NCBI RefSeq assembly: GCF_902859705.1
Contig: NZ_CADIJO010000008.1
Coordinates: forward strand, 124,001-188,000
Length of the DNA stretch: 64,000 nucleotides
Reading direction: 5' to 3'
Source: Achromobacter deleyi
GTDB taxonomy: Bacteria; Pseudomonadota; Gammaproteobacteria; Burkholderiales; Burkholderiaceae_B
Positions 7,934 to 16,056 of this stretch are shown here, in pieces (position 1 is the first letter of the stretch; every line of letters begins with the position of its first letter). The notes below the pieces were generated by a model. It did not search any database and had not been told where the DNA came from. It saw only the letters and a list, made by a program, of their open reading frames with translations. The translations under genes and the position numbers were made by a program.

Positions 7934-8833
7934 ATGTCACATCCTTCGCTGCGCGGCGTGTTCGCGCCCGTGGTCAGTCCGTTTCGCGCGGACGCTTCAC
8001 TGAACCTGCCCGCGTTCGTCGCGCACTGCAAGCAACTGGTCGCCGATGGCGCCGGCCTGGCGATTTCCGGCACCAACAGCGAGGCCTGCTCGGAAACCTT
8101 TGACGAACGCATGTCGCTGGTCGATGCCGTGATCGACGCGGGCATCGCCCCCGACCGCATCCTGGTCGGCACGGGCTGCTGCGCGGTCGACGACGCCGTC
8201 GTCCTGACACGCCATGCCTTGGAACGGGGCTGCGCCGGCACGCTGGTGCTACCGCCCTACTTCTTCAAGAACGTGCAGGAAGACGGCGTGTTTGCCTATT
8301 ACCGGCAATTGATCGAGCGGGTGGACAACCCCGCCCTGCGCATCGTGCTGTATCACATCCCCGCCGTCTCGGGCGTTGCCATCACGCTGCCGCTGATCGA
8401 ACGGCTGGCGGCGGCGTACCCGCAGCACATCGTCGGCGTGAAAGACAGCTCGGGCGACTGGGACAACCTGACCGCCATGCTGGCGCGTTTTCCGCAGCTG
8501 TCGATTTTCCCGGCATCCGAAGTGCTGATGCTGCGCAGCCTGGAACGGGGCGCGGCGGGCTGCATTTCGGCCACCAACAACATCAATGCACGCGACATTG
8601 CGCTGGCCTACGGCTCACCCGAGCAAGCCACGCGCCTGGGCGACCGCATCACGGCGGTACGCAAGACCGCCGAGCAGTTCCCGATGGTGGCGGCCGTCAA
8701 GCACACCCTGTCGCTGTTGACGGGCGACGACGGCTGGCGCCACGTGCGTGCGCCGCTGGTGCCGCTGGATGCCGACACCGCCGCACAGGTCGAAGCCCGC
8801 ATGCGCGCAGCGTTGCCGGCGCTGCAGGCATGA
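7934..8833 (+). CDS. dihydrodipicolinate synthase/aldolase (DapA) family protein
   Basis: A 299-residue class I aldolase barrel. The Schiff-base lysine is Lys170 in 'VGVKDSSGD', and the conserved Tyr140 sits in 'LYHIPAVSG'. The phosphate/carboxylate-binding loop usually reads GTTGE in true DapA; here it is 'GTNSE' (46-50), so this is more likely a catabolic pyruvate-dependent lyase or dehydratase than lysine biosynthesis. The ATG has AGGAA 6-8 bases upstream. It sits in the middle of the catabolic operon, where it could split a 4-hydroxy-2-oxo acid into pyruvate and an aldehyde. The following nitroreductase-like enzyme could then act on the aldehyde. The assignment to a reaction is inference. 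Confidence 0.9.
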   Translation: MSHPSLRGVFAPVVSPFRADASLNLPAFVAHCKQLVADGAGLAISGTNSEACSETFDERMSLVDAVIDAGIAPDRILVGTGCCAVDDAVVLTRHALERGCAGTLVLPPYFFKNVQEDGVFAYYRQLIERVDNPALRIVLYHIPAVSGVAITLPLIERLAAAYPQHIVGVKDSSGDWDNLTAMLARFPQLSIFPASEVLMLRSLERGAAGCISATNNINARDIALAYGSPEQATRLGDRITAVRKTAEQFPMVAAVKHTLSLLTGDDGWRHVRAPLVPLDADTAAQVEARMRAALPALQA

Positions 8834-8861
8834 CGGCCGGCGTCTGCCAAGGAGACCGCGC

Positions 8862-9446
8862 ATGAACGAATCCAGCACGCTGGATCAGTTGTTCCGCCAG
8901 GCGCGCAGCCACAACGGCTGGCTGCCCCGCGACATCGCCGACGCCGAGCTTCAAGCCCTGTACGAACTGGTGCGCCACGGCCCCACCAGCGCCAACACCA
9001 GCCCCATGCGGCTGGTATTCGTCAAGACTGCCGAGGCCAAGGCCCGGCTGGTGCCGGCGCTGGCGCCCGCCAACGTGGCCAAGGTGCTGGGCGCGTCCGT
9101 CACGGCCATCGTTGCGTACGACAGCGCCTTTCACCAGTGGGGCGAAACGCTGTTTCCGCATCGGCCATCACAGTACGACGCTTATGCGGCGAATGCGGCG
9201 CTGGCCCAGGAAACCGCGCTGCGCAACAGTTCGCTGCAAGGCGGCTACCTGATCCTGGCCGCGCGCGCCCTGGGCCTGGACTGCGGCCCGCTGTCCGGCT
9301 TCGACGCCAACGCGGTGAACCAGGCGTTCTTTGCCGACAGCACCTGGCGCGTGAATTTCCTGTGCAACCTGGGCAAAGGCGATCCCGACAAGCTCTTTGC
9401 GCGCTTGCCGCGGCTGGACTTCGCCCAGGCCTGCCGGATTGCATGA
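8862..9446 (+). CDS. nitroreductase-family flavoprotein, RutE/malonic semialdehyde reductase-like
   Basis: A 194-residue FMN oxidoreductase close in length and layout to RutE/HadB-type proteins. Landmarks are the N-terminal 'DQLFRQARSHNGW', the FMN-binding 'VRHGPTSANTSPMRLVFV', and the C-terminal 'LGLDCGPLSGFD...' followed by 'NFLCNLGKGD'. RutE reduces malonic semialdehyde to 3-hydroxypropionate in pyrimidine breakdown. No other rut genes are present here, so the enzyme probably reduces another small aldehyde or an electrophilic by-product of this pathway. AAGGAG lies 8 bases before the ATG. It is in the same operon, 28 bases after the DapA-like gene. Confidence 0.88.
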   Translation: MNESSTLDQLFRQARSHNGWLPRDIADAELQALYELVRHGPTSANTSPMRLVFVKTAEAKARLVPALAPANVAKVLGASVTAIVAYDSAFHQWGETLFPHRPSQYDAYAANAALAQETALRNSSLQGGYLILAARALGLDCGPLSGFDANAVNQAFFADSTWRVNFLCNLGKGDPDKLFARLPRLDFAQACRIA

Positions 9447-9492
9447 CCGACCCGGCAACGCCGGGCGCATACCTAGAAAACGAGGAGACATC

Positions 9493-10479
9493 ATGACAAC
9501 CCCCATCAACCCGGCCAGGCGGCGCTTCAGCCTGGGCGCGATGACCCTGCTGGCCGGCGCGCCCTTCGTGGCGCGGGCCGAAGACAGCTGGCCCAACCGG
9601 CCCGTCACCATCGTGGTGCCGTTCTCGCCCGGCGGCAACACCGACCTGATCGCGCGCATGATGGCCGAGAAGCTGGGCCAGCGCATCGGCAAGCCGTTCA
9701 TCGTGGACAACCGCGGCGGCGCGGGCGGCCTGATCGCGGCCGAATACGTGGCGCGGGCCAAGGCAGACGGCCAGACCCTGTTCATGTCGACCATGACGCA
9801 GATCGTCACGGCGCCCATGACCAACAAGATCCGCTACGATCCCATCCGCGATTTCGCGCCCATCATCAATGTGGGCGGCAACCCGTTCGTGCTGGCGGCC
9901 AGCGCCCGCCACGGCTTCAAGACGCTGGCCGACCTGGTGGATTACGGCCGCGCCAACCCCGGCGCCCTGAACGTGGGCCACGCCGGCACCGGCGGGCTGA
10001 CGCACCTGTCGGCGCTGCTCTTCCTGACGCGTGCGGGGGTGCAGGCGACGATGGTGCCGTACCGCGGCGGCGCGCAAGCGCTGGCGGACGTGCTGGCCGG
10101 GCAGATCGACCTGTACAGCGCCAGCGTGTCCGAAGTGCTGCCGCATGCGGCCACCGGCAAGCTGTCGCTGTTGGCGGTGTCCAGCGCCAAGCGGCTGCCG
10201 CAATTGCCCGACCTGCCGGCCATTGCCGAAACCTATCCCGGGCATGTCGTGGAAACCTGGAACGGCCTGGTCGGCCCCACGGGGATGCCCGAAGCGGTGC
10301 TGGCCCGCCTGGCCGACGAGGGCCGCCGCATCGTCGCCGACCCCGCCTTTCGCACGCGGCTGGAAGAAGCCGGCATCACGCCCTATGGCGAACTGCGCGA
10401 CGCCTTCGCCACCCGCATCAAGACGGAACAGGGGCTTTGGCAGCCGGTGATCGAAGCGGCCGGCATCGAGCCTCAGTAG
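9493..10479 (+). CDS. Bug-family tripartite tricarboxylate transporter receptor
   Basis: A 328-residue periplasmic solute-binding protein of the Bug (Bordetella uptake gene)/TctC family. The N-terminus has a twin-arginine-like leader ('RRRFSLG', then a hydrophobic stretch ending 'VARA'). The mature part starts at 'WPNRPVTIVVPFSPGGNTD', the family signature loop that holds the ligand carboxylate. No TctA/TctB membrane partners are encoded nearby, the usual situation for Bug genes in Alcaligenaceae. GAGGAG lies about 7 bases upstream of the ATG. As last gene of the catabolic operon it probably captures the organic acid that the pathway degrades, or reports its presence. Confidence 0.94.
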   Translation: MTTPINPARRRFSLGAMTLLAGAPFVARAEDSWPNRPVTIVVPFSPGGNTDLIARMMAEKLGQRIGKPFIVDNRGGAGGLIAAEYVARAKADGQTLFMSTMTQIVTAPMTNKIRYDPIRDFAPIINVGGNPFVLAASARHGFKTLADLVDYGRANPGALNVGHAGTGGLTHLSALLFLTRAGVQATMVPYRGGAQALADVLAGQIDLYSASVSEVLPHAATGKLSLLAVSSAKRLPQLPDLPAIAETYPGHVVETWNGLVGPTGMPEAVLARLADEGRRIVADPAFRTRLEEAGITPYGELRDAFATRIKTEQGLWQPVIEAAGIEPQ

Positions 10480-11462
10480 CGCATCGCCGCCGCGCCGCCG
10501 CCCGGCGGCGCGGCCACCTCGCGCAGGCAGGCAATGAATGTCTGGCAGGCGGCGCCGGGCTCGCGGTTCAGGCGCAGCGAATAGCCCACGGTGCCGAAGG
10601 CGCCGGTCTCGGGCAGGTTCAGGATGCGCAAGAGGCCGGCATCCGAGAATTGCCGGGCCGCGGCGCGCGGCATCAGCGCCACGTGCGGCGTGTGCAGCAA
10701 CAAGCCGATGTTGGTCAGGATCGACAACGATTCGACAATGTCCGTAGGCAGCGGCAGGCCGGCCCCGCGAAACAGGTGCTCGGCCGCCAGTCGCGCCGGC
10801 GAATCCGGCGTGGGCAGGATCCACGGCGACCCGATCAGCTCGGCCAGGTGCGTGACGCGGTCGGCCGCCGGGCCATAGCCCTTGCCGACCACCACGCACA
10901 AGGCCTCGTCAAACAGCGCATGGTGGCTGAGCGCATGGGCGTTGGCCAGCGGCAGCTCGGGTTCGGGCAGGCGGCCGACGACGATATCCACGTCGCCCGC
11001 GGCCAGCGCCGGAAACAGGTGTGCGGTGGCGCCTTCGCGCACGGTGACCAATACGCCGGGCGCACGCGCCTTCAACATCGCGATCGCGTTGGGCAGCAGG
11101 CGGGCCGATGCCGAGATCAGCGTGCCCACCGTGACGTGGCCGCTGGCGCCCAGGCGGAAATCATTCAGTTCGTCGGTCATGCCGCGCAACTCGGCCATCA
11201 GCAGCTTGACCCGGCGGCCCAGCAGCGCGCCCAGCGCGGTCGGCGCCACGCCACGGTTCGACCGTTCGAACAGCGGGCCGTCGAAACAGGCCTCGAGTTC
11301 CTGGATGACCTTGGTCACCGCCGGTTGCGACAGCCGCAATTCCTGGGCCGCGCCGATCACGGAGCCGGCTTCGAGCACCCGCCCGAAGATCATCAGCTGG
11401 TTCAGCTTCAAACGGCGGATCAGCGACAGGTCATTCAAGGGAAGCGCTTCCGCGGCATGCAT
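10473..11462 (-). CDS. LysR-family transcriptional regulator
   Basis: A 329-residue LysR regulator. The helix-turn-helix is at about residues 15-75 ('LNQLMIFGRVLEAGSVIGAAQELRL', 'SQPAVTKVIQELE'), followed by a full effector domain. The N-terminal layout resembles the PcaQ/GbpR branch, which controls aromatic and galactose-type catabolism. The frame continues to a TTG at 11690, but the ATG at 11462 has AGAGG 8 bases upstream and fits the family. The stop overlaps the end of the Bug gene by 7 bases (tail to tail). It diverges from the second porin across a region with three GTATAC elements, so the locus may integrate two regulators. Confidence 0.92.
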   Translation of the reverse strand: MHAAEALPLNDLSLIRRLKLNQLMIFGRVLEAGSVIGAAQELRLSQPAVTKVIQELEACFDGPLFERSNRGVAPTALGALLGRRVKLLMAELRGMTDELNDFRLGASGHVTVGTLISASARLLPNAIAMLKARAPGVLVTVREGATAHLFPALAAGDVDIVVGRLPEPELPLANAHALSHHALFDEALCVVVGKGYGPAADRVTHLAELIGSPWILPTPDSPARLAAEHLFRGAGLPLPTDIVESLSILTNIGLLLHTPHVALMPRAAARQFSDAGLLRILNLPETGAFGTVGYSLRLNREPGAACQTFIACLREVAAPPGGGAAAMRY

Positions 11463-11573
11463 GGTGGGTTCCTCTTGTCCAAAGCCCGGGGGTACAGGCC
11501 CCGCGGCCCGGCCGCTCGCGGCCTGCCGCGATTCTGGTGCATTCGCCGCCCCGCGCCTATCCAGGAAGGCCCT

Positions 11574-11585
11574 GATGTATACATC
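11574..11585. promoter_or_regulatory. palindromic operator GATGTATACATC (candidate GntR site 3)
   Basis: A perfect 12-base inverted repeat with the GTATAC core shared with 2405-2416 and 5267-5280. It lies 112 bases upstream of the LysR start and 182 bases upstream of the porin start. Bound protein not shown by sequence; a FadR-type GntR regulator is the best candidate. Confidence 0.6.
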
Positions 11586-11659
11586 TTGAAATACGGCCGC
11601 TATAACCAAATCGCCCGTCACTATAAGCAGACAGTTCAATAAACCCATTCCCCCTCTTC

Positions 11660-11686
11660 GTATACTTTTATCAATAAATGTATACA
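11660..11686. promoter_or_regulatory. pair of GTATAC operator cores (candidate GntR sites 4 and 5)
   Basis: GTATAC occurs at 11660-11665 and again inside TGTATACA at 11679-11686, 20 bases apart (about two helical turns). This spacing could let two dimers bind the same face of the DNA, about 80 bases before the second porin. Confidence 0.5.
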
Positions 11687-11766
11687 ACAAAAGTCCAACG
11701 TTGACCCGAGCGACAGGCCCGAACCGCCCAGCGGCCGGACCGGCTCACCGAGGAGGGGAAAGTGCA

Positions 11767-12807
11767 ATGAAGAGGATTTCGGCACTGGCGGCCGTGGTGG
11801 CGCTATGCGCAGGTTCCAGCGTGCAGGCCCAGACCCGCGTCTGGCTGTCCGGCTACGTCGACATGAACATCAAGCACCTGCAGTCGTCCGGCCCCGGCTC
11901 GACGACGCGCATGTCCAGCGGCGGCTTGAACAATTCGCGCTTCAACCTGAGCGGCGTGGAAGAACTGGGCGACGGCAACAAGGCCGTGTTCACGATCGAA
12001 CCCATGTTCTCGGCCAACAACGGCCAGCAGGCCGCGCAGTTTCGCCAATCGTTCGTGGGGCTCAAAGGCGACTGGGGCGAATTGACGCTGGGCCGGCAGT
12101 TCACGCCGTCGTACTGGATCGCCGGCTATGCCGACCCGAGCTGGGCTGCCGAGTTCAGCATGGTCAACAACATGGAATTCTTCTATGCGTCGTACCGGGT
12201 GGACGGCGCGGTGCAGTACAAGACGCCGGCGTTCCATGGCCTCACGGGGCGCCTCATGATGACCAACGGCGAAGGCGGCAGCTCCAAGGCCGGACGCTTC
12301 ATCAGCACCGCCCTCGAATACCGTGAAGGCCCCCTGTTCCTGGGCGTGGCCAGCGAGCAGCAATACACCCGCGACATCTTCCGTTCGTCCGAGGTGCATT
12401 CCTCGCGCGACAACTATTTCTCGGCCGTCTATCGCATCGGTTCGGTCGAACCCACGTTCATCTTCCATACCTATAACGGCTACTACGCCTATCCGCCCTA
12501 TACCGCCTTCAACGCCAGCGGGTGGGACGTCCAACTGGGCGCGCGCTGGAACATCGACGGCCGCAACCGCCTCTACGCCAGCGTGGTGCACCGCCACGAC
12601 GACGACAACAAGAGCCTGTCCAGCGCCAACGGTTTCGTCCTGGGATTCATCCACGGCCTGTCCAAGCGCACCGATCTGTACGCCAGCGTGGCCCATGTGC
12701 AGCATCGCCGCGCCGCGCCCGTGCCGTATCCCGTGACCTTCCAGAACTATCCCAACGCCGGCCAGAACCCGACCGGTTACCAGGTCGGCATCCGCCACGC
12801 CTTCTGA
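11767..12807 (+). CDS. outer-membrane porin (Porin_4 type)
   Basis: A 346-residue trimeric porin. It has a short classical signal peptide ending 'SSVQAQ' (about residue 22), first strand 'VWLSGYVDMNIKHL', the characteristic 'SRFNLSGVEELGDGNKAVFTIEPMF' region with the loop-3 constriction downstream ('RQFTPSYW'), and a terminal Phe ('GIRHAF'). It is the second porin of the locus and differs clearly from the one at 2481. It is followed after 54 bases by the secreted LVIVD-like protein. Both carry the same kind of upstream palindrome, which suggests that two outer-membrane channels are induced together. Confidence 0.93.
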   Translation: MKRISALAAVVALCAGSSVQAQTRVWLSGYVDMNIKHLQSSGPGSTTRMSSGGLNNSRFNLSGVEELGDGNKAVFTIEPMFSANNGQQAAQFRQSFVGLKGDWGELTLGRQFTPSYWIAGYADPSWAAEFSMVNNMEFFYASYRVDGAVQYKTPAFHGLTGRLMMTNGEGGSSKAGRFISTALEYREGPLFLGVASEQQYTRDIFRSSEVHSSRDNYFSAVYRIGSVEPTFIFHTYNGYYAYPPYTAFNASGWDVQLGARWNIDGRNRLYASVVHRHDDDNKSLSSANGFVLGFIHGLSKRTDLYASVAHVQHRRAAPVPYPVTFQNYPNAGQNPTGYQVGIRHAF

Positions 12808-12861
12808 ATGCCCGCCGCCATAGCCGCATCCGGCGAGCGCCCCTGTACCCAAGGAGACTGC

Positions 12862-14655
12862 ATGTCCATTCACCGCCCCCACTGGCCTGTCCGTTTCGCG
12901 GGCCCGGCCTTCGCCTCGCTGTTGCTGGCCGGCGCCGCGCTGCCGGCCTGCGCCCAGACCGCGCCGGCCGCACCGAACAAACCTGCTGCGCCTGCCGCCA
13001 CGCCCGGTACGCCCAACGTGCAGGACCCCTATCTGGCGCAATGGTTGCGCCTGACGCCCGAGCGCCGGCCCGTGCCGCAAAAGCCCGGTGTGGATTACGG
13101 CATGGATCCGGCGACCGGCCAGTTCATCTGGCCCAAGGCCACGCCCGAAGTGCACACCGGGCAGAAATTCCCCGGCGAAATGACAAGCTGGGACAAGCAA
13201 AGCTACGCCAAGAACGTCAAGGTGCTGGCCTTCTACCCCGGCGTGGGCTCGCCTTTCCATGCCTGGAACAACATCGCCGACTTCGAGGGCCGCCGCTACC
13301 TGTATGTGCACGACCGCGACTACCTGCGCATCCTGGATGTCACCGATCCGGCCCACGGCAAGATCGTCTATTCCAAGGGCGGCGTCTGGGGGCCGAAAGG
13401 GTCCAGCGAAAAGTACGATCCGAATACCGTGCAGGACTATCTGGGCGGCGCCACCATCGCCTGGAGCAAGAAGCTGGGCAAGCCGGTGCTGGTTGCCTCG
13501 TTCGAGATCGGCCGCTATGGCCTGATGAACGAAAAGCTGGAGCAGCCTGACAAGGTCGCCGCGCAGCGCCAGTACAACTCGCTCAAGGGCTTCAAGGTCT
13601 TCGTCATGGACGGCCCCTTGCCCAGCCAGTGGCGCCTGATTGCCACCCGCACCACGGATCACCAGCATCCGGACGCGCCGGTCGGCCAGCAGCGCGGGTC
13701 CGGTTCGCTGGATTCGCCGGAGTACTACGGCGGCAAATACATGATCCTGTCGGCCGCGCCGGACGACACCTACGGCCTGACCGAATACCCGAACTACCTG
13801 TATTCGCCCGGCTATCAGGTCTGGGACATGAGCGATCCAGCCGATCCCAAGTTCGTATCGCAGATCGCCGTGCCGGGCCAGATCCTGGGCGACAAGGAAC
13901 ACGAAGAGACCTACCTGATGAATCCGCGGGCGGGCAACCGCACATCGTGGATGGGGTCGCGCAACCCCATCTTCCTGTCGCAGCCGCTGGAAAACGGCGG
14001 CAAGATCGGCTTTGGCGCAATGGGCGGACTGGGGGTGTACGCGTTCGACCTGTCGGACCCGGCCAAGCCCAGGATGCTCAGCGGCGTGAACACGGCGCCC
14101 AGCTTCGCCGGCACCGAATTCGACAACGCCGACGTCAGCCAGTACGCGCGCACCGGCTACGTGTTCGCCAACGGCTACCCGATGAACCGCGACTGCTATG
14201 AACCCTATAAAGACATTTTCGTCATCGACGCCCGCGACCCCTCGCACCTGAAGGTCGCGGCCAAGATGCCGCAACCCGAAGTGCCGGCCGGCGCGCCGTT
14301 CACCAGCTTCTGCCAGAGGGGCGGCAACTTCGGCCCGAAGCGCGCCAATGCCATCGGCCAGCCGGGCCAGTGGCGCCAGGGCATCGTGCCCTACTCGTTC
14401 TACAACGCGGGGGTGCAGATCTTCAACGTAGAAGATCCCGCCAAACCCACCATCGCCGGGTACTTCGTGCCCGCGCTGGCCGATGAATCCGAGCTGCCCG
14501 TCTATACCCTGGGCAAAGGCGTGTTCTCGATCTACACCGAGTACGACCGCAACATCATCTGGGCCTTCACCGAGAACGGCGCGTATGCCTTGTCCACGCC
14601 CTTGCTGGGGGAACCGAAGCTGGGCATGGCCGACAAGCCCTGGCCGGCGCGCTAA
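12862..14655 (+). CDS. secreted LVIVD-repeat-like beta-propeller protein
   Basis: A 597-residue exported protein. It has a signal peptide with a long hydrophobic stretch ending 'LPACAQ', then an Ala/Pro-rich linker. The body carries repeated strands of the form '[Y/V]-x-[V/I]-x-D-[V/I/M]-[T/S]-D-P-A' (for example 'LRILDVTDPAHGK', 'YQVWDMSDPADPK', 'VYAFDLSDPAKPR', 'VQIFNVEDPAKPT'), as in LVIVD beta-propellers. No enzyme motif is recognised. Several His/Asp-rich turns ('TTDHQHPDAP') could bind metal. AAGGAG lies 7 bases before the ATG. It is co-oriented with the second porin and probably the last gene of the locus. Proteins of this shape can be hydrolases, quinoprotein-like enzymes or binding platforms; the role here is unknown. 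Confidence 0.8.
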   Translation: MSIHRPHWPVRFAGPAFASLLLAGAALPACAQTAPAAPNKPAAPAATPGTPNVQDPYLAQWLRLTPERRPVPQKPGVDYGMDPATGQFIWPKATPEVHTGQKFPGEMTSWDKQSYAKNVKVLAFYPGVGSPFHAWNNIADFEGRRYLYVHDRDYLRILDVTDPAHGKIVYSKGGVWGPKGSSEKYDPNTVQDYLGGATIAWSKKLGKPVLVASFEIGRYGLMNEKLEQPDKVAAQRQYNSLKGFKVFVMDGPLPSQWRLIATRTTDHQHPDAPVGQQRGSGSLDSPEYYGGKYMILSAAPDDTYGLTEYPNYLYSPGYQVWDMSDPADPKFVSQIAVPGQILGDKEHEETYLMNPRAGNRTSWMGSRNPIFLSQPLENGGKIGFGAMGGLGVYAFDLSDPAKPRMLSGVNTAPSFAGTEFDNADVSQYARTGYVFANGYPMNRDCYEPYKDIFVIDARDPSHLKVAAKMPQPEVPAGAPFTSFCQRGGNFGPKRANAIGQPGQWRQGIVPYSFYNAGVQIFNVEDPAKPTIAGYFVPALADESELPVYTLGKGVFSIYTEYDRNIIWAFTENGAYALSTPLLGEPKLGMADKPWPAR

Positions 14656-14679
14656 GCGACCGGGCCACGGCAGCCTGGT

Positions 14680-15855
14680 TCAATCGGCGGCCGCGGCCTC
14701 AAGCATCCAGGCTGGCTCCAGCCGGTTACCGCCCAGCGCCTTGGCCCGGTACAAGGCCTGGTCGGCCCGCGCCAACGCATCGGCCAAGGGCGGCGCGGCG
14801 CTGTCGTACCGCGCCAGCCCGATGCTGACGGTGGCGCGCAGCCCCAGGCCGCCAGCGGGATCGGCGATCGTGTCGGCGAACCGCCGGGCCGCGGCCTCGC
14901 CCAGCGCCTGGGCCTGGCCGGCTGCATCCCCCGACAGCAAAGCCGCGAATTCCTCGCCACCGATGCGCGCCAGGATGGCATTGGGGCCGAGCACGTCGCG
15001 CACGATCTGCGCGAACGCTTTCAGGACGTGGTCGCCGGTCTGGTGGCCGTAGCGGTCGTTGATGGCCTTGAACTGATCCAGGTCGAACGCCAGCACGGCC
15101 ACCGGTCCGCGGGCGACGCTGTCGTCGATGGCCCGCGCGCCCTGCTCGAAGAACCAGCGGCGGTTGCCCAGGCGGGTCAGGTAGTCGGTCTGGGATTCCA
15201 GCACCAGCCGGCTCAAGGTTTCTTCACGGATGAGCTTGATCAGCGTCATCGGCAGAATCACCGAATACAGCACCCCTTCGTACATGGTGATGTTGCTGGC
15301 CAGCAGTTGCGCCGATGGGCCATGGGCCGCCACCCACCAGGGCAGGATGAAGGCCCGGCCCAGATAGATCAGTGCATGGATGCCCGCAACCGCCACGGCG
15401 ATATAGCGTGTCTTGAAGGCTTTCAGGGAATCGCACCGCCATAGTTCCCACGCGGTCAGGCCGCTGACGAGCGCGATGGGAAAGGCACTGACGTATTTCC
15501 AGACCACATCCTGCCCGCCCGCGCCGGCCACCAGCCAGATCAGGGCCATGACGGCCAGCAAGGCAAACGCGCGGACCCGGTAGCGCCGCCCGCTCAGCGA
15601 GGCCACGCTGTTCAGCACCAGCAGGTAGCCGCTCAGGATGACCAGGTTGCTCAAGGCCGGGCCCAGCACGGCGGGCAGGTCGGCGCGAAACAGCACCGAC
15701 GTACAGCCGACCGCCAGCGTGGCAAAGCCCGCGGCCAGCAGGCGCAGCGAATGGCTGCGGGTGGGATGGGTTCGATGCTCCCAGAACGTCAGGCCGGCGC
15801 TGGCCAGCAGCGTTCCGATGGTGATGAGATAAAGGGTGAGGAGATCGACGTACAT
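14680..15855 (-). CDS. membrane diguanylate cyclase (GGDEF)
   Basis: A 391-residue inner-membrane protein that would make cyclic-di-GMP. Residues 1 to about 205 form six or seven hydrophobic helices with no recognisable sensory domain. The GGDEF domain follows with 'TDYLTRLGNRRWF', 'FDLDQFKAINDRYGH' and the active-site motif GGEEF at 299-303, then 'ATVSIGLA' and 'ADQALYRAK'. The RxxD inhibitory site normally placed five residues before GGEEF is absent (Gly-Pro-Asn-Ala at 290-293), so product feedback by that site is not expected. It converges on the LVIVD-like gene and has no partner gene. The ATG lacks a strong ribosome binding site. Confidence 0.92.
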   Translation of the reverse strand: MYVDLLTLYLITIGTLLASAGLTFWEHRTHPTRSHSLRLLAAGFATLAVGCTSVLFRADLPAVLGPALSNLVILSGYLLVLNSVASLSGRRYRVRAFALLAVMALIWLVAGAGGQDVVWKYVSAFPIALVSGLTAWELWRCDSLKAFKTRYIAVAVAGIHALIYLGRAFILPWWVAAHGPSAQLLASNITMYEGVLYSVILPMTLIKLIREETLSRLVLESQTDYLTRLGNRRWFFEQGARAIDDSVARGPVAVLAFDLDQFKAINDRYGHQTGDHVLKAFAQIVRDVLGPNAILARIGGEEFAALLSGDAAGQAQALGEAAARRFADTIADPAGGLGLRATVSIGLARYDSAAPPLADALARADQALYRAKALGGNRLEPAWMLEAAAAD

Positions 15856-16056
15856 CTCGAATAGGGAGGTGTTGCGCCGGGAGAGGCGGCGGCAGTCGCA
15901 ATTTTAGGGGGAAAACCTTCGCACGGATGTGACGAATACAGGGAACCACGAAGGTGATACGCCCCTATTTTTTGCAGGCAAACCCGCAATTTCACCCCGC
16001 CCGGCCACGAATTGAGGTCAACTAGCGTCCCCAACGCTTGCGAGATTCCCGCCGCC

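Larger units (their letters stand above)
11463..11766. promoter_or_regulatory. divergent control region between lysR gene and second porin
   Basis: A 304-base gap, AT-rich in its middle. It holds a perfect palindrome at 11574-11585 and two further GTATAC cores at 11660-11665 and 11679-11686. No coding sequence is convincing. A GAGGAGGGGAAAG sequence just before the porin ATG is a very strong ribosome binding site. Several AT-rich -10-like words (around 11622 and 11661) occur, but no unique promoter could be picked. Confidence 0.5.

Noticed and set aside
9100-10899. A 599-codon minus-strand open frame across the nitroreductase and Bug genes
   Set aside because: It crosses gene borders and lacks any recognisable domain; the opposite-strand genes have ribosome binding sites and family signatures.
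11803-14274. An 823-codon open frame opposite porin 2 and the LVIVD-like gene
   Set aside because: Antisense to two clear genes with signal peptides and family motifs; its own translation has none.
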